Below, piece after piece: positions 22,529-34,000 of a stretch of 64,000 nt of DNA. Positions within the stretch are counted from its first letter, which is position 1. Every line of letters begins with the position of its first letter. The notes under the pieces were generated by a model. It made no database searches. It was not told the origin of the DNA and saw only the letters and a list, made by a program, of their open reading frames with translations. Source of the stretch: Ifrita kowaldi (Eukaryota > Chordata > Aves > Passeriformes > Cinclosomatidae). Made by a program: the position numbers and the translations under genes. Location of the stretch: positions 613,267 through 677,266 of the forward strand of contig VZRS01002795.1 in NCBI GenBank assembly GCA_013398055.1, read 5' to 3'.

Positions 22529-24483
22529 CTTAAAAACAGATGTTTAAAACAAATGTTTTTAAAAAATACAAAAAAAGACTGGGTTCCAGGTTTTCCTGTG
22601 TTGTGTGCACTATTTCTGATCATGCTATTACTGAACTCAAAACCAAAATTTGCTGATAAAATGGCTAGGTCCTAGCAGAAAGGCAAACACTATACAAACA
22701 TTGATTCTAAATAGTTGGGCCATTTGAATTATTCAAAACATTTGTGTTATTTTTTGAGGAAATGTATTTTCCACACTGTTTTTAGAGCTAGGTGAAATGA
22801 TTATTGTGGATACCGCTTTGAATGGCTGCAAAACCTGACTGTGTCTCAGAAATACAAGCACCTGTCCAATCTGACTGACTTTACTGGAATTACTAAACCT
22901 CAGTGTCTCTGAAAATCAGACTAAGTATTCTTTGTTATTGTGGGGCCTGTCATCTTTCTATTTCAGGAGTAAAGGCTGATAGATGAAAACTGAAGATTTA
23001 AGTCAGCATATGGCCGCTATTATTGGAATTTGGAAAAGTTACATTTACTCTTTTTTTTTTTCCTAAGTGAGCAGGTTTCTCATACTTAAAGGATTTGTTG
23101 TTTAAGGTCTTCTAGTTTTTGAAAGCATACTGCGTTTGGAAAGATTTCCTTTAGTAAAGATAGTACAAAAATAGGTGATGTCAAGATTTTTCCACTAATC
23201 TGGCCAATATCTTTTTCACATAGCTAGCTACCACATAATTTGGTATTTTCAAAAGCAAAAGTGACTTTTCATGCACTTTCCATATAAACTGGTTCATAAA
23301 ATAGCCAACCTTTTCCCTCTGTGGAACTTGTCTCATCTCTAAATTTGTTTGTCTTTGATTTTACAAGTAGAACAAGCATGTGTACCCTTCCACGCTTCAA
23401 ATTTTCCCTACTATACCCCTGATCTACTGTGAAGTTAATGAATTAAATCACAGTTACTTGCATTTATCTTTTTTTAAAAAGCCTATATCAAATCTAGGTG
23501 AAATTCTCTGTGTGATCAGGTCATGTTTAGGAAACTTTCTATTAGGCTATCAAGCCCATTTATCTGTGCTGCAGTGCCATCAGAATACCATGAAGGGTTT
23601 AACTGTTTGCTTTTGTGCTTTTGGTTTTCATGCTTTACAGAGGTGGATGAAGTTTTCCCCTCAGAATAGTTTTCGAGATTAGAGCTTCTACCAACCCTAT
23701 TTCAATAGCATGAGAATTTTTAGTAAAGGATAGTATCACTTAAACCTAGGTTTGCTTTCACCTTAAAAAACTATTTTCCTTTGCACTATTCTTAGATAAT
23801 ATGACCTAGTTTGGTTGAACAGTTGGTTTAACCATGCCTCTGAGCCCTGGGATCTCATGGTTCAGCAATTTCTGTGAGGCATTGCTGTTGCTGGACCTGG
23901 CTTCCAGCACTGATGAGCAAGCAGTGATAGCATCTTAGGGAAGGAGGAAGAAAGATGGCAGTGGATAGCCAGCCTAGAAGCACAGGACAATGACTTTTGA
24001 CTAGAATGGTAATAGCTCCTTCTTGAGCTTCATTACTCCCCTTCAGACAGCTCTCTGATCAGAAGGTCATAATTAATTATATCTGCTGTCATGTAAAAGG
24101 AGTGAAAACAGCATGCATAGCATTGTTGCACATGCATTTACATCCCTGAGTCTTGGCTACTGACGCTGGAGTTTCATGTTAAAAGGATCTCAGCTGTAAG
24201 ACTGGATGTTGGCAGATGACGTTCTTCTACATGGTGGTTCAGGGAGTCTGTCTGGGACAAAGGGAAGAACCCTGAGTATGACAAGGAAATACTAACTGAT
24301 ATGCTATTTAACTGGACTACAAATACTCTTGTCTATGTGCTCCTGATTGTTTTCTAACAACGAGGTATCTGCATGTGTGCAAAGATAATTTGATTCAAAG
24401 AATCTGCGTCTGGAATTTATGTGGATGCCACTGAAAAAAAAAGTCGTTCTCTCAGTGAACTTATCCTAGCTGAGCAATGGATA
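22529..24483. other. AT-rich non-coding DNA
   Basis: No gene, LTR or CR1 segment recognised. A 100-codon frame at 23380-23682 has no supporting features. Confidence 0.5.
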
Positions 24484-24595
24484 AGTGTATGTCTTCTACC
24501 TGAAAGTCAACAAACTTCATAAGCCCACTCTATTTGAATTCCATGACATAGCTTCAATTTAAAATTACCTTTCCAGGGCCATAGGTTGAAAGAAT
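24484..24595 (-). repeat. 112-bp inverted repeat, right arm
   Basis: Reverse complement of 20663-20774 with six mismatches. The intervening 3.7 kb contains the poly-T gap and the CR1 at 21.6-22.5 kb. Confidence 0.9.
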
Positions 24596-24716
24596 GGCTC
24601 TGATACCTTGCAGGTATCCAGCAGGCCGGAAGATGACCGCACTGCTGGAAGGTACATTCCAAAATCAGAAACTGAGACACCTAAGTGGAAGCAGTGAGAC
24701 CTCAACTGTACATACA

Positions 24717-24770
24717 GAGGTCAGGAACTATGATCATGTTCTAGAGATCAGGAACTATAATCATGCTCAG
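24717..24770. repeat. two-copy 27-bp tandem repeat
   Basis: GAGGTCAGGAACTATGATCA begins copy one and GAGATCAGGAACTATAATCA copy two, four differences in 27 bases. It sits just right of the inverted-repeat arm. Confidence 0.85.
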
Positions 24771-25199
24771 GCCCTGCCACTAGATGCACCGTCTTCTTTG
24801 TCAAACCTGTGCCTGATTCTAATGAGCTCTTAATAGCAGGAGAAGATATGAGAAACAGCTCCATCTGGTAGGTCTTAGTTTGTCTCATTACACTTGTTAA
24901 AATCTAACTTGGCAAATCCTTGAAAGTAATTTTCTTAGAGGAATGCTTCATGGAGTTTTTGGATTTTTTTTTTTTTGTAACATGGCACAGGGGCTGTAAA
25001 GCTTACTTTGGGCTTGCAAAGGAAATTTAGATGGTCAGTGGACTGCAAACCAAGATCATGTGGGTGGTCTCTATTGCCAGTCATGCAAAAAAAGTATGAA
25101 AAATGCATAGTTTCTACCTTCTCGCTCAATATTTCAGAAAGCTAAGGCTTTTCTGGGTTATATTAACCCATAATGGTGTTGTGTAGTTTCCTATCATGT
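24771..25199. other. non-coding DNA
   Basis: Contains a poly-T run at about 24966-24977. Nothing else recognised. Confidence 0.5.
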
Positions 25200-25764
25200 T
25201 GTGTTGGTTTTGGCTGGGGTAGAGTTAATTTTCTAGTTACTAGTGGCTAGTATGGAGCTGTGTTTTGGATTTGTGCTGATAATATAGAGAAGTTTTTGTT
25301 GTCACTGAGCAGGGCTTACACAGAGGCAAGGCCTTTTCTGCTTTTTGTACTGCCACATTGGCAAGTTGGGGGTGCTTGAGAGGTTGGGAGGAGACACAAG
25401 TGGGGCAGGTGACCCAAACTGACCAAAGGGATATTCCAGACCATATGACATCATGAGCATGAGAAGACGGGAAAAGGGGGGGATGTTTGGAGTAATGATG
25501 TTTGTCTTCCAAGTCACCATTACCATGATGGGGCCCTGCTGTCCTGGAGATGGCTGAACACCTGCCTGCCCATGGGAAGCAGTGAATTAATTCCTTGTTT
25601 TGCTCTGTGTGTGTGGCTTTTACTTTCCCTATTAAAGTGTCTTTATCTCAACTTGTGAGTTTTCTCACATTTACCCTTCCAATTCTCTCCCTGATCCTGC
25701 TGTGGGGGAGTGAGTGAGCTGCTGCGTGAGGCTTGGTTGCTGGCTGGGGTTAACCCATGAGACA
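25200..25764 (+). mobile_element. solo LTR of an abundant avian ERV, plus strand
   Basis: The left end TGTGTTGGTTTTGGCTGGGG and the right end GGCTGGGGTTAACCCATGAG-ACA are the ends of an LTR type I recognise from many bird genomes. Internal hallmarks are CCAAACTGACCAAAGGGATA near 25411-25430, TGGAGATGGCTGAACACC near 25545, and ATTAAA at 25631-25636 followed by TCTTTATCTCAACTTG. Plus orientation follows from the poly-A signal. No viral genes flank it. No matching target duplication is visible. No TATA box remains in the expected region (about 25440-25480), so the promoter seems disabled. Confidence 0.88.
25631..25636 (+). terminator. LTR poly-A signal ATTAAA
   Basis: It lies 130 bases before the LTR end, followed by a T-rich stretch, the usual R/U5 arrangement. 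Confidence 0.6.
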
Positions 25765-28419
25765 TAGAAAACCTCAGAAAGGATTCACGTTCTTCTGAGA
25801 TGTGCATCCACAGAACAGCTTAGCATGTTGGAACAGTTTAACTAGACACACACACTTAATTGGCTCACTGTCCTGAATTTTCAATAGCAACTTAGTGGAA
25901 AGTTCCCGTCACTTGATTATGTCTCTGAGCCCCCTGGACAATTCACATCAAGGGTCTTACTCATCAAGAAGCCAGCCTCAGTTTCAGGAAAGAATGCCTA
26001 TGCCCCTATTCCACTATAGCCACCAAAAAAGCACAGTGGAAAAGAAGCTGCTGGTATTCTTCTATTTGCATAAAGGCGACAACAGCAGAAAACTGATTGT
26101 AACATCAGGCTGGTTTTATGCTGTTGTTTATTCCATTAGGCAGGAGAAACAAAGAATGATACCATATATTGGTGACTAGAGACCCTACCTGTAGAGATGG
26201 ACTTTTGTCATACTGTTATGAGGGAATCCAGTACAGTATGAGGAGAGACTGCAGCTGATTCTTGAAAATTAAGTATTGTTTACAAATCAGAGAAAAGGGA
26301 TCGGAGTCACCTCCTGTGGGCATGAAGTGAGTGGTTTCCCTCCTACAACATTGTGACTAGAGCATTGATCTGTGTCTCCACGTGAATTCCAGATGGAAAC
26401 ATTTTAGAGATGTTAAATAATCACTTCCAAATTGTTTTCTGTGAGTTCTTTGTTGTTGTTGTTTCTCTGATTTTCTTTTTCTGAAGGGTCAAAGTAATTC
26501 AGCATAAACTGCTCTGCTGCAAAGACAGTAGAAGTGTCACCCTTTTATAGATAACTCCTCATTCTGTGCTTGGTTTCTAGGTCTGCTAGGTACCATATGC
26601 TTTAAACCCCTGAAGTCTGAAAGGAGTCCAGGAGTAGCTTCTGGCTGGTGTCTCTACAAATATACTTGGGGACAGGAGTCCACTATATAGCATAATTTCC
26701 TGGAAATACAGTCCATCTTTCTCAGAAAGATTCCTAAGACTAATGCTGAATCCTAAAATTCAGGCACAGCAAAAATACACGCTTTCCAAAATCCCCTGAG
26801 AGATTTTATATACTCTTTAACCTTTGAGAGGCACTTGATGACAGAAACTAGACTTAGACACAGACAACTGTATAAGTGCATACACACAGGGCATTTCTGA
26901 AAACATTAATTTTCACATAGGTATATGCAGTAGAAACTCTCTTTGCCTTTTCAGTTTCCTTGCTGCTCTAAACCAGTATTCATCATGGGATCAAACTGCC
27001 ATCAGTACAACTCATGCCATCAGTACCTCATGTCATCAGTACAACTCATGCCATTCACTCTGAACCACGATTTGTCTTGTCCAGCTTGCTTTGTCATTTC
27101 AACTGCAAACCCATTCCCTCAGCCTTGTATGACTGTGCGAGACTGTCTGACTTTCACTCAATTGGTGCTTTATGGTTTTCTTTTTGCAAAACACTTCCTG
27201 TGTGCAGAAAGGACTATTGCTTTTCCTCCTTATCGTGTCTTCGTGTCAGTCCAATGGCTATCTAATGTCTATTCCAAGAGCAATGTAATGTATCCTGCAA
27301 GGTCCTTGAGAGAGGCATTAAAATAACCAGCAATACCACAACTCCTTTCAAATCAACAGCAATTGAAAAAAAGGACCATATACATAAAGAAATCCCACAA
27401 ATCATCACAAGGAGTAAGTCATCAATGGTTGCCGTGCTCTCAAACTGAATTTTCAACAAATAAATGATTTTTATGACTTATCTCTACATATGTTAGACTA
27501 ATGTGCTTGAATTATATGCAATGGACATTACTTGTGCATATAATATCTCATCAGGTTGAACAAGAAAGCATACATCTCATGTAGTCTCTATGTGTATCAT
27601 ATATGAAGTTGACTCTATTATTGGTATAAATTTAAGCCCTAGTTCCCCATGTGTACCTATATCCATAAAAACTTCGGCATGCCTTTGAAAGACAAGGACC
27701 TGAAGTCTGTGTCTTGAAGTCACTGCCTCAAGCTTCACATACATGCAATGCAATGAAAGTGGATTGATGCAATATGCACCATGCCTCTGCTTACATGTCA
27801 TAGACACACTTGATTCACTGATCCCATCCACCTGTTGGGCCTAGAAGTGGGAAGAGTCAGAAGGAGTTCCTTGTGACCTATTGAACATGGGATTATAAGA
27901 GACCAGGACTGAAAAATATGTTGTTGAGAACACCTGTCCACCTTCTGTAATTAAACAGGGTTAGGTTATAAGCAAATCTGAATGCACTTCTAAAGAAGTG
28001 CAATGAATGTAATACTGACAGCTACTAAGGAAGACAAATGACATAAACAGGATGCTTCCCTTGAGTCAGGCTGCTGTTTGAGTAGTGTTTCTTCCTTTCC
28101 ACTCTCCTAGTCACTCCCAGTCTCCTTTAGCTTCCTTCTTTCTGTCGCACTCTCCCCTCTCACTTTCTCAGGTGGAAAATAGGATGTGGCCCCCTCAGTG
28201 TGTCTGTCAAACATTTTGGCTCTCCAGGTAATCTTTGACCGGACCTGACTGTGTTCCTTCCACTGAAGCAGAGGATTGGTTTCCAGTTAAGCCTTTGGAA
28301 TCCTAGTGCTTGGGAAGAATAACTCCAAGCACTGCATTTGGGAAAGCTTTATTAAAAAGTTGAGAGTGAAAGAAAGGTAATAATTGCATTTAAACAATCA
28401 AGGAAAGCAAAGCCCACCT
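25765..28419. other. AT-rich non-coding DNA
   Basis: No gene recognised. It contains the small minisatellite at 26998-27054. Confidence 0.5.
26998..27054. repeat. ~18-bp minisatellite, three copies
   Basis: Units of GCCATCAGTACAACTCAT start at 26998, 27016 (two bases shorter) and 27032, with a partial fourth at 27050. Confidence 0.88.
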
Positions 28420-28860
28420 CTGGGTTTATAAATTTGTACAGAAAACATAATTACAAGGGGCCTGTGTTGCTACATTGCTTTTGCTTTGAAAACCAGATTG
28501 CCACCCCACTCCCACTGGATGGATAATTGGGTCTTCATAGGTCTCTTGAATCAAAGTAGTGTTGCAGTAAAACTTTATTTCTCCAGTGCTCATTAAAAGA
28601 GAAGCTGAATGGAAAACTCCCACTTTGGGGATGGGATTAGATAGCCCGAGATTATTCCTCCTCCCATGCCCTTTCAAGGTTTTTTGTTTCTAAATCTGCT
28701 CAGCACGAAAAAGTAAATTGCCAGAAGTGAGATTAGTGAAGAATATTGTCCCAAGGACAATAAGGCTTTATTGCAAGGCTGGTATGAGATCTCCGCTTCA
28801 AAAAACTACAAGACTTGGAGGTGTGTGAGCTCTTAATTGCCTACCTCTGATAAACTGGCA
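28420..28860. promoter_or_regulatory. candidate conserved non-coding element
   Basis: This repeat-free stretch is dense in homeodomain-like TAAT/ATTA words (GGATAATTGG, GAGATTAGTG, TCTTAATTGCC) and SOX-like ACAAT words. It includes a perfect palindromic pair at 28745-28761. Its texture is that of vertebrate developmental enhancers, but this is pattern impression only and no alignment was possible. Confidence 0.25.
28745..28761. promoter_or_regulatory. perfect palindrome ATTGTCC-CAA-GGACAAT
   Basis: Two 7-bp arms around CAA form inverted SOX-type half-sites (ATTGT and ACAAT). Such paired sites are bound by dimers of some SOX proteins, although spacing and orientation rules vary. Confidence 0.35.
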
Positions 28861-30639
28861 GTGAAAAAAAAAAAAAAGAAGAAAAACCCCATTCAGCCAT
28901 GAATTAGCCTGGATCAAGTCCACTTGCTAATCAGAGTTTAATGAGGATGCTGCTGGTCTTAATATATTCAAAATGTTCAAAACTGCCCTGGCTTCAAGTT
29001 TGTGCAGTTAGTATTTCCTCTCTGCTGTCACTTCTGCACACAGGCTGTCATGCATCTTTAGAGAACATAATTATATCTGGGACAGGCATGCTAGGGAGAG
29101 TGGGAGAGTATGTACCTCAGAGGGAGTGAAAACCTAAGGCTGAGAGTTATTCTGCTAATTCATTCCCATATCATCCAAATTGTCTATGCCTCAGCTGCTG
29201 GCGTGAGTACCCCAATTTGCTCATTGTTAATCAGACCCATAAAGCTTGGATATATAGTTGGATTTCTAATACTGTGTCACAGTCAGCCTTTACCTGCCCT
29301 TACTGTCGAGGAATCCATAGGATAGTTGTGTATGAAGGCCCCAGGGTTCAAGAATCACACTATTGGCAACCACAACTGCCATTTGCTGCTTTAAAAGACC
29401 AGAAGTCATACAAATATAGCCGCTGTGCCAGAGAACTCACTGTGTGATATTAGGAGATGCTTTCACTTTTGTTGGCTATGCTGAAGTTAATGAGTTAGCT
29501 CACAGAAAGCTATGCCTTTGTGTGTGCAGTGGGCTCCAGAGCACTGGCAGAAGGAAGCGGGCACTGGCAGGTACCCTTTTGATCCTCATTCCTCATTCCC
29601 ATCCTGCTGCTTTAAACTAGATGCTATAAAGGCACCAAATTAAAAAAAAAAAAAACCAAAAAACCCCAGTCTGAACAAAGAACAAGAACTCAAGATTTTG
29701 ATACCTTCTAATTATGGGCTTGATTTGGGATGTGGGACTGACCACATGAGGCTATAAAAGCTTTTACATAAACCTTTCTGGTTCCTTTAAAAAATAGTAG
29801 TGTTCTACCCAAAGCAGTATGTGACACTCACACTGTGAGAATAAAAGTACCACATCTTCTGTTGGCCAACATGATTAGGGCCATATGGTTTGATCAGACA
29901 CTGCTGATCAGCAAAGGTGCTGTTGAGTGCAGTTACATTGGGTCATATACACTCTGTCTTGTGCTCAAAGTTTAGTTTATTCCCAACCTACTCTCCAGTC
30001 TAATGAATATTACAAACTGTCTGTAAGACTGTGAACTTTGAATACCGCAAAGAATGTGTTACACACAACCCGATCCATCTTACCCTGGTTATATACTGCT
30101 GTTGAATTCAGTGTAACAGCTCGTGATTTGCAGCAATGTGAGTGAGAGGAAAATCAGCTGTGGGAGACCATAGGTGTCTTTCTAACACTCAAATTTTTCT
30201 GGAGTATTGCGTAAAAATTTTATTAACCAAGCTTCCTGTCTGCCTTTGTAGAACAACTCTTCAAGATGGCAGGGAAAGAATGAATTTACTATCATATGCA
30301 ATAATTCTTGATGGTTTTGTTTGTTTGGTTTGGTTTGGTTTGGTTTGGTTTGGTTTTGTTTTTTTGGGGTTTTTTTTGTTTAGACAGAATATTTTCATGA
30401 CTTTTGGTGCTGTGGCCTCACAAAATCCAACACTGCTATTGGTTGAAAATAATATGTTGAGGCAGGATATTTATCATTTCATGTTGGAACTATATGTGAA
30501 ATATACACTAAGTGAAACTGATTCCAAGTTTTCTTACCCTTGACATTCATGCCATCCATTATGCAGTTAGAAGATTTCAAGTATTTTTTTTTGCTATGAT
30601 ATCAGAGAGGTAAATCAATAAACCAAATCTCTTTTTTTT
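28861..30639. other. AT-rich non-coding DNA
   Basis: Contains poly-A runs near 28865-28878 and 29642-29654 and the pentamer microsatellite at 30324-30356. No gene recognised. Confidence 0.5.
30324..30356. repeat. (TTTGG)n microsatellite
   Basis: Six perfect TTTGG units followed by T/G-rich sequence to about 30380. Confidence 0.9.
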
Positions 30640-31000
30640 TTTTCGCTCTAAAAATTAGAGGAATAATATCAATGTTGCAGCAACTTAATTGTTTATTTGT
30701 AAAGCACTAATGTCTGATGTTAAGGAAGGCAGTATTTGTATTGACAAGAGATATTTGAAAAATTAAAACTTGCTCAGTAATTAAAAATTGCCTTGGTTAA
30801 ACAATTTTTATAGTCATTAACATTTTTAATCCAAAGTCACTTTTAATCAAATGGCCATTGTCCAAAAGAGAACTTCAAGTCAATATTCCATTATGGTCTC
30901 TTTGAAAAAGGCATTGTCTTCAAAGAATATTTATGCAAGCATGGTCCAATACTACAGAAGTGCAATATAAATGCAATTTAATGTTATTTGACTCCATCAC
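30640..31000. promoter_or_regulatory. candidate conserved non-coding element
   Basis: A very AT-rich but non-repetitive block with many TTAAT/ATTAA words (AACTTAATTG, GTCATTAACATTTTTAATCC, CACTTTTAATC). It has no low-complexity run of its own, which is typical of deeply conserved enhancers. Not testable without alignment. Confidence 0.2.
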
Positions 31001-34000
31001 AAATAATGTTTTAGACCAGCATGGGAACTGAGAAGAGGGTAGGCAGGGAGAGTTTATACTGTATATATATACACCAGCATATATTTTATGCTTTGAAGTA
31101 TAAGATTTTTAGAAACTCTTTGCAAAATCTTTGTAAAACCTGGATTGTTTCTGTAATACTTCTATTCTACCTGTAAACTTTCATCAGCTTTAATCTCTGA
31201 CATGCTGGAATACCAGAATTTCTTGAGCTAACTCGTTACAGCTTCATTTTTTGAGTTTTGACATAGTTTATGATTCAGTTTTCCTCCTCTCTCTTTTTAT
31301 TGAGAGGTACGCTTATCTGAGAATGTACATAATAGAAACATTTTGTGACTAGATATTGAAGGAAAATATGTTCATGTAATCTTAATATATCAGGATCTTT
31401 TTCAAACAGCACATAGTTCATGCACCATTTAGAAGCAATTATCTTCTTCCCAGAAAGAAGTGATCGTATTTGGTAATTGAGCTTTCGAAAAGAGGCCCAG
31501 GTAAGCCCAGACAGATATGAAATATTTCATATTTATGTTTAAGAATGCTGAGATATTCCATCTGGATGAAAAATTCTTAACTGAAACATTTAGACATTTC
31601 CAGAATATTTTTTTGACATTTTCAAAATGAAATGTTTTGATATTTCTGAATCAATCTTTTATCTGCTTTTCATTCTATACATTGCTTTGCTATTTCGACA
31701 TTTTGTTTCAGTTTGGGACAAACCCAAATATTAAAACATCCCTGCAGTAAGAAATTCCAGTTTTGGACCATGTCTGCTTTTGATAATGAACTACATATAA
31801 ATTTGTTCAAGATGTTATGAATCTAAAAAACTGTTCTTATTTTATCCAAATTACAAGGGAAAACTTGCCAATGACTTTAAAGTCCTTTGCAAGTTAAGAT
31901 AGAATTCTTTTCTTCCAGAGTAATTTGCCAGAATAGAAAATTAGTAATACATGATATATACAATAATATACAGTACATGTCTAGAAAGTAATAGCCATAA
32001 AACAAGATTTATAAGACAAATTATTCAGCCAGTGCAGGGTCATAGTAAGGCCCAGTGCTTATATTATAGCTAGAAAGATTACTAATAAATGTAGCAGGTC
32101 AGTGTGTATTTCCAAATCTAAATTGTTATCACATCAGTGTAGTTATAGAAGGCTTAAACTTTTATGTGTTTCCCAGTTCAGACTAGATTCTTGTGTCTTT
32201 CTGCAGATGTCCTGTTTACTTTGAGACAGATACATCTGATGCAAAGCCATCACTTTCAGAAACATCAGAAGCATTGGACCTTACTGCATTTTTTTTGCCC
32301 CAGCATTCAGGATTAATTTCCGCTGGAGCCAGTTTAACAGAATTTAGCTCCCAATATGGTTTTTTGCCTCTGTCCCATGCATGGAGGCAGCTCTAGCCAC
32401 CCTAGCTGAGCATACTATGTATGGATGTGTCCTATCATGAAAGAAAGAGGAACAGTTGGGCCTGTATCATTTCAGCTGTTTTGAGCTACAGGCTGGAACA
32501 AAAGGAGCTCTATGAAAAATCCAAGTGTCAAAGCAGCTACAGGGCTGCTGTAGCTATCTGCGGGAGACTATGGCAGCCTGGAATTTGTGACATGAAAAAG
32601 GTAATGCAAAGAATGCTTGAACTCCTGGGAGGTGCAGGAGGTAATTTAATATCACCCCTTTGGCATAGAATAAATGTGAATGAGGGAGAAAAGAGGCCCG
32701 CAGTTTACAATAGGCTCAGTAATACTGCATGCATTTTGAGCAGGCGCAAAAGAACAGCACAACAAATGCTTCTAGAAGGTTCCTAAAAAGCAGCCTTTCT
32801 GCTTAGATAATTTTTCAAGGACTTGGTATGCAGGACTGAAACAACATTTTAAAAGGGAAATTTCCAAGTCACGAACTTCTTCTTTGAAGGAGTGCCCAGT
32901 TCCTTCAAAACTGAGAAAGGGTTTGTGTTCATTTCAAGTTTTGGGTGAAAATTTGGGTCAAGTTTCAAGATGGTTTCTCGACTTCTAATTACTATTATTA
33001 GCACTCCTAAATGGACTCTTTAGAAAATCCCTTGACTAAGGAGGGCTGGAGTGAGCTAATGAGTATGAGAGTGAGAAGAGGGTCCTTGTTTGAATTTTAA
33101 ATACTCCAGCTCACTAATTGGGGGCTATGGAGAATGCTGCTTTTGGTACGGAGGGAGTTCAGGGGCAGGTGGGAATAAGAACAATATTTTTTAGACCTGT
33201 CACTTTAAAATATACCCACTGCTGCTTTGACGTGGTACTAAATGAATTTTTAAGTAACAATAAGTAACCTTATCCTCCCTTTAGGCACTTGCAGGACTTA
33301 CTTATTTTTGTTTTTAAAAATGAGCTGGACAAGGTTTTCCAAGGTCTCATGGCTTTAATGAAGAATAACATTCTTTGATGATCCTGGCAACGGGCATCTT
33401 TTCTTTTCAAAATAAAAATGAAGAGGCAGAGAGCCTCGTGCCTACAGGTCTGTTATATGTTAGACTAGCAGAGTTCCCACTGACAGTACTGTTCCAATTG
33501 GACACTCTTCCTGTCTTTTTATGTTTTTGTTTTCCATTTTTTTTCATAAATATATTTTTTTACATTGTTCCCATCGTTGCATGCATCATTTCTACCCTCA
33601 GGACTCATGCTGATTTCTTTTCTCAGAGGACCTACAGCTGTGGCAGTCTTATCCAGCATGAAGACATGAAGACATCTTTTTTTTTTTGCAACAGAAATTT
33701 GTTTTAGTGATCACCATCTAAACACAGATAACCCAAACTCAGTATTTTTTCTACTAAAAAAAAAGGATGGAGAACTCACTTAAAATACACATATTTATTC
33801 TTTTTGTCTGCAGGACCCGGGAAAAGCTAATGTAGAAATTTATGAGTCTGTGATGAAGTTAGAAATTATGTGGACTCATGCATAGGCCCATGAAAACTCT
33901 GCAGATTGGGCTGCACCCAGTATTTCAGAAGGCGCTTCCAAGTTATGAACAACAGAGAATAAAAGTTACTCTGTATCTCCAGTAACATTTTCTTCTTTCT

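Noticed and set aside
25240..25526. Two minus-strand frames
   Set aside because: Antisense of the plus-strand solo LTR.
26943..27326. 127-codon frame
   Set aside because: Opens across the minisatellite and has no coding character.
29752..29760. CTATAAAAG, a good TATA-box word
   Set aside because: No transcript, CpG context or coding frame follows; such words are frequent in AT-rich DNA.
30142..30543. 133-codon frame
   Set aside because: Runs through the (TTTGG)n microsatellite, which supplies the hydrophobic-looking stretch.
32421..32786. 121-codon frame with a true ATG
   Set aside because: No family resemblance, no splice context and no domain; length is possible by chance in 64 kb. The surrounding sequence could still be conserved non-coding DNA.
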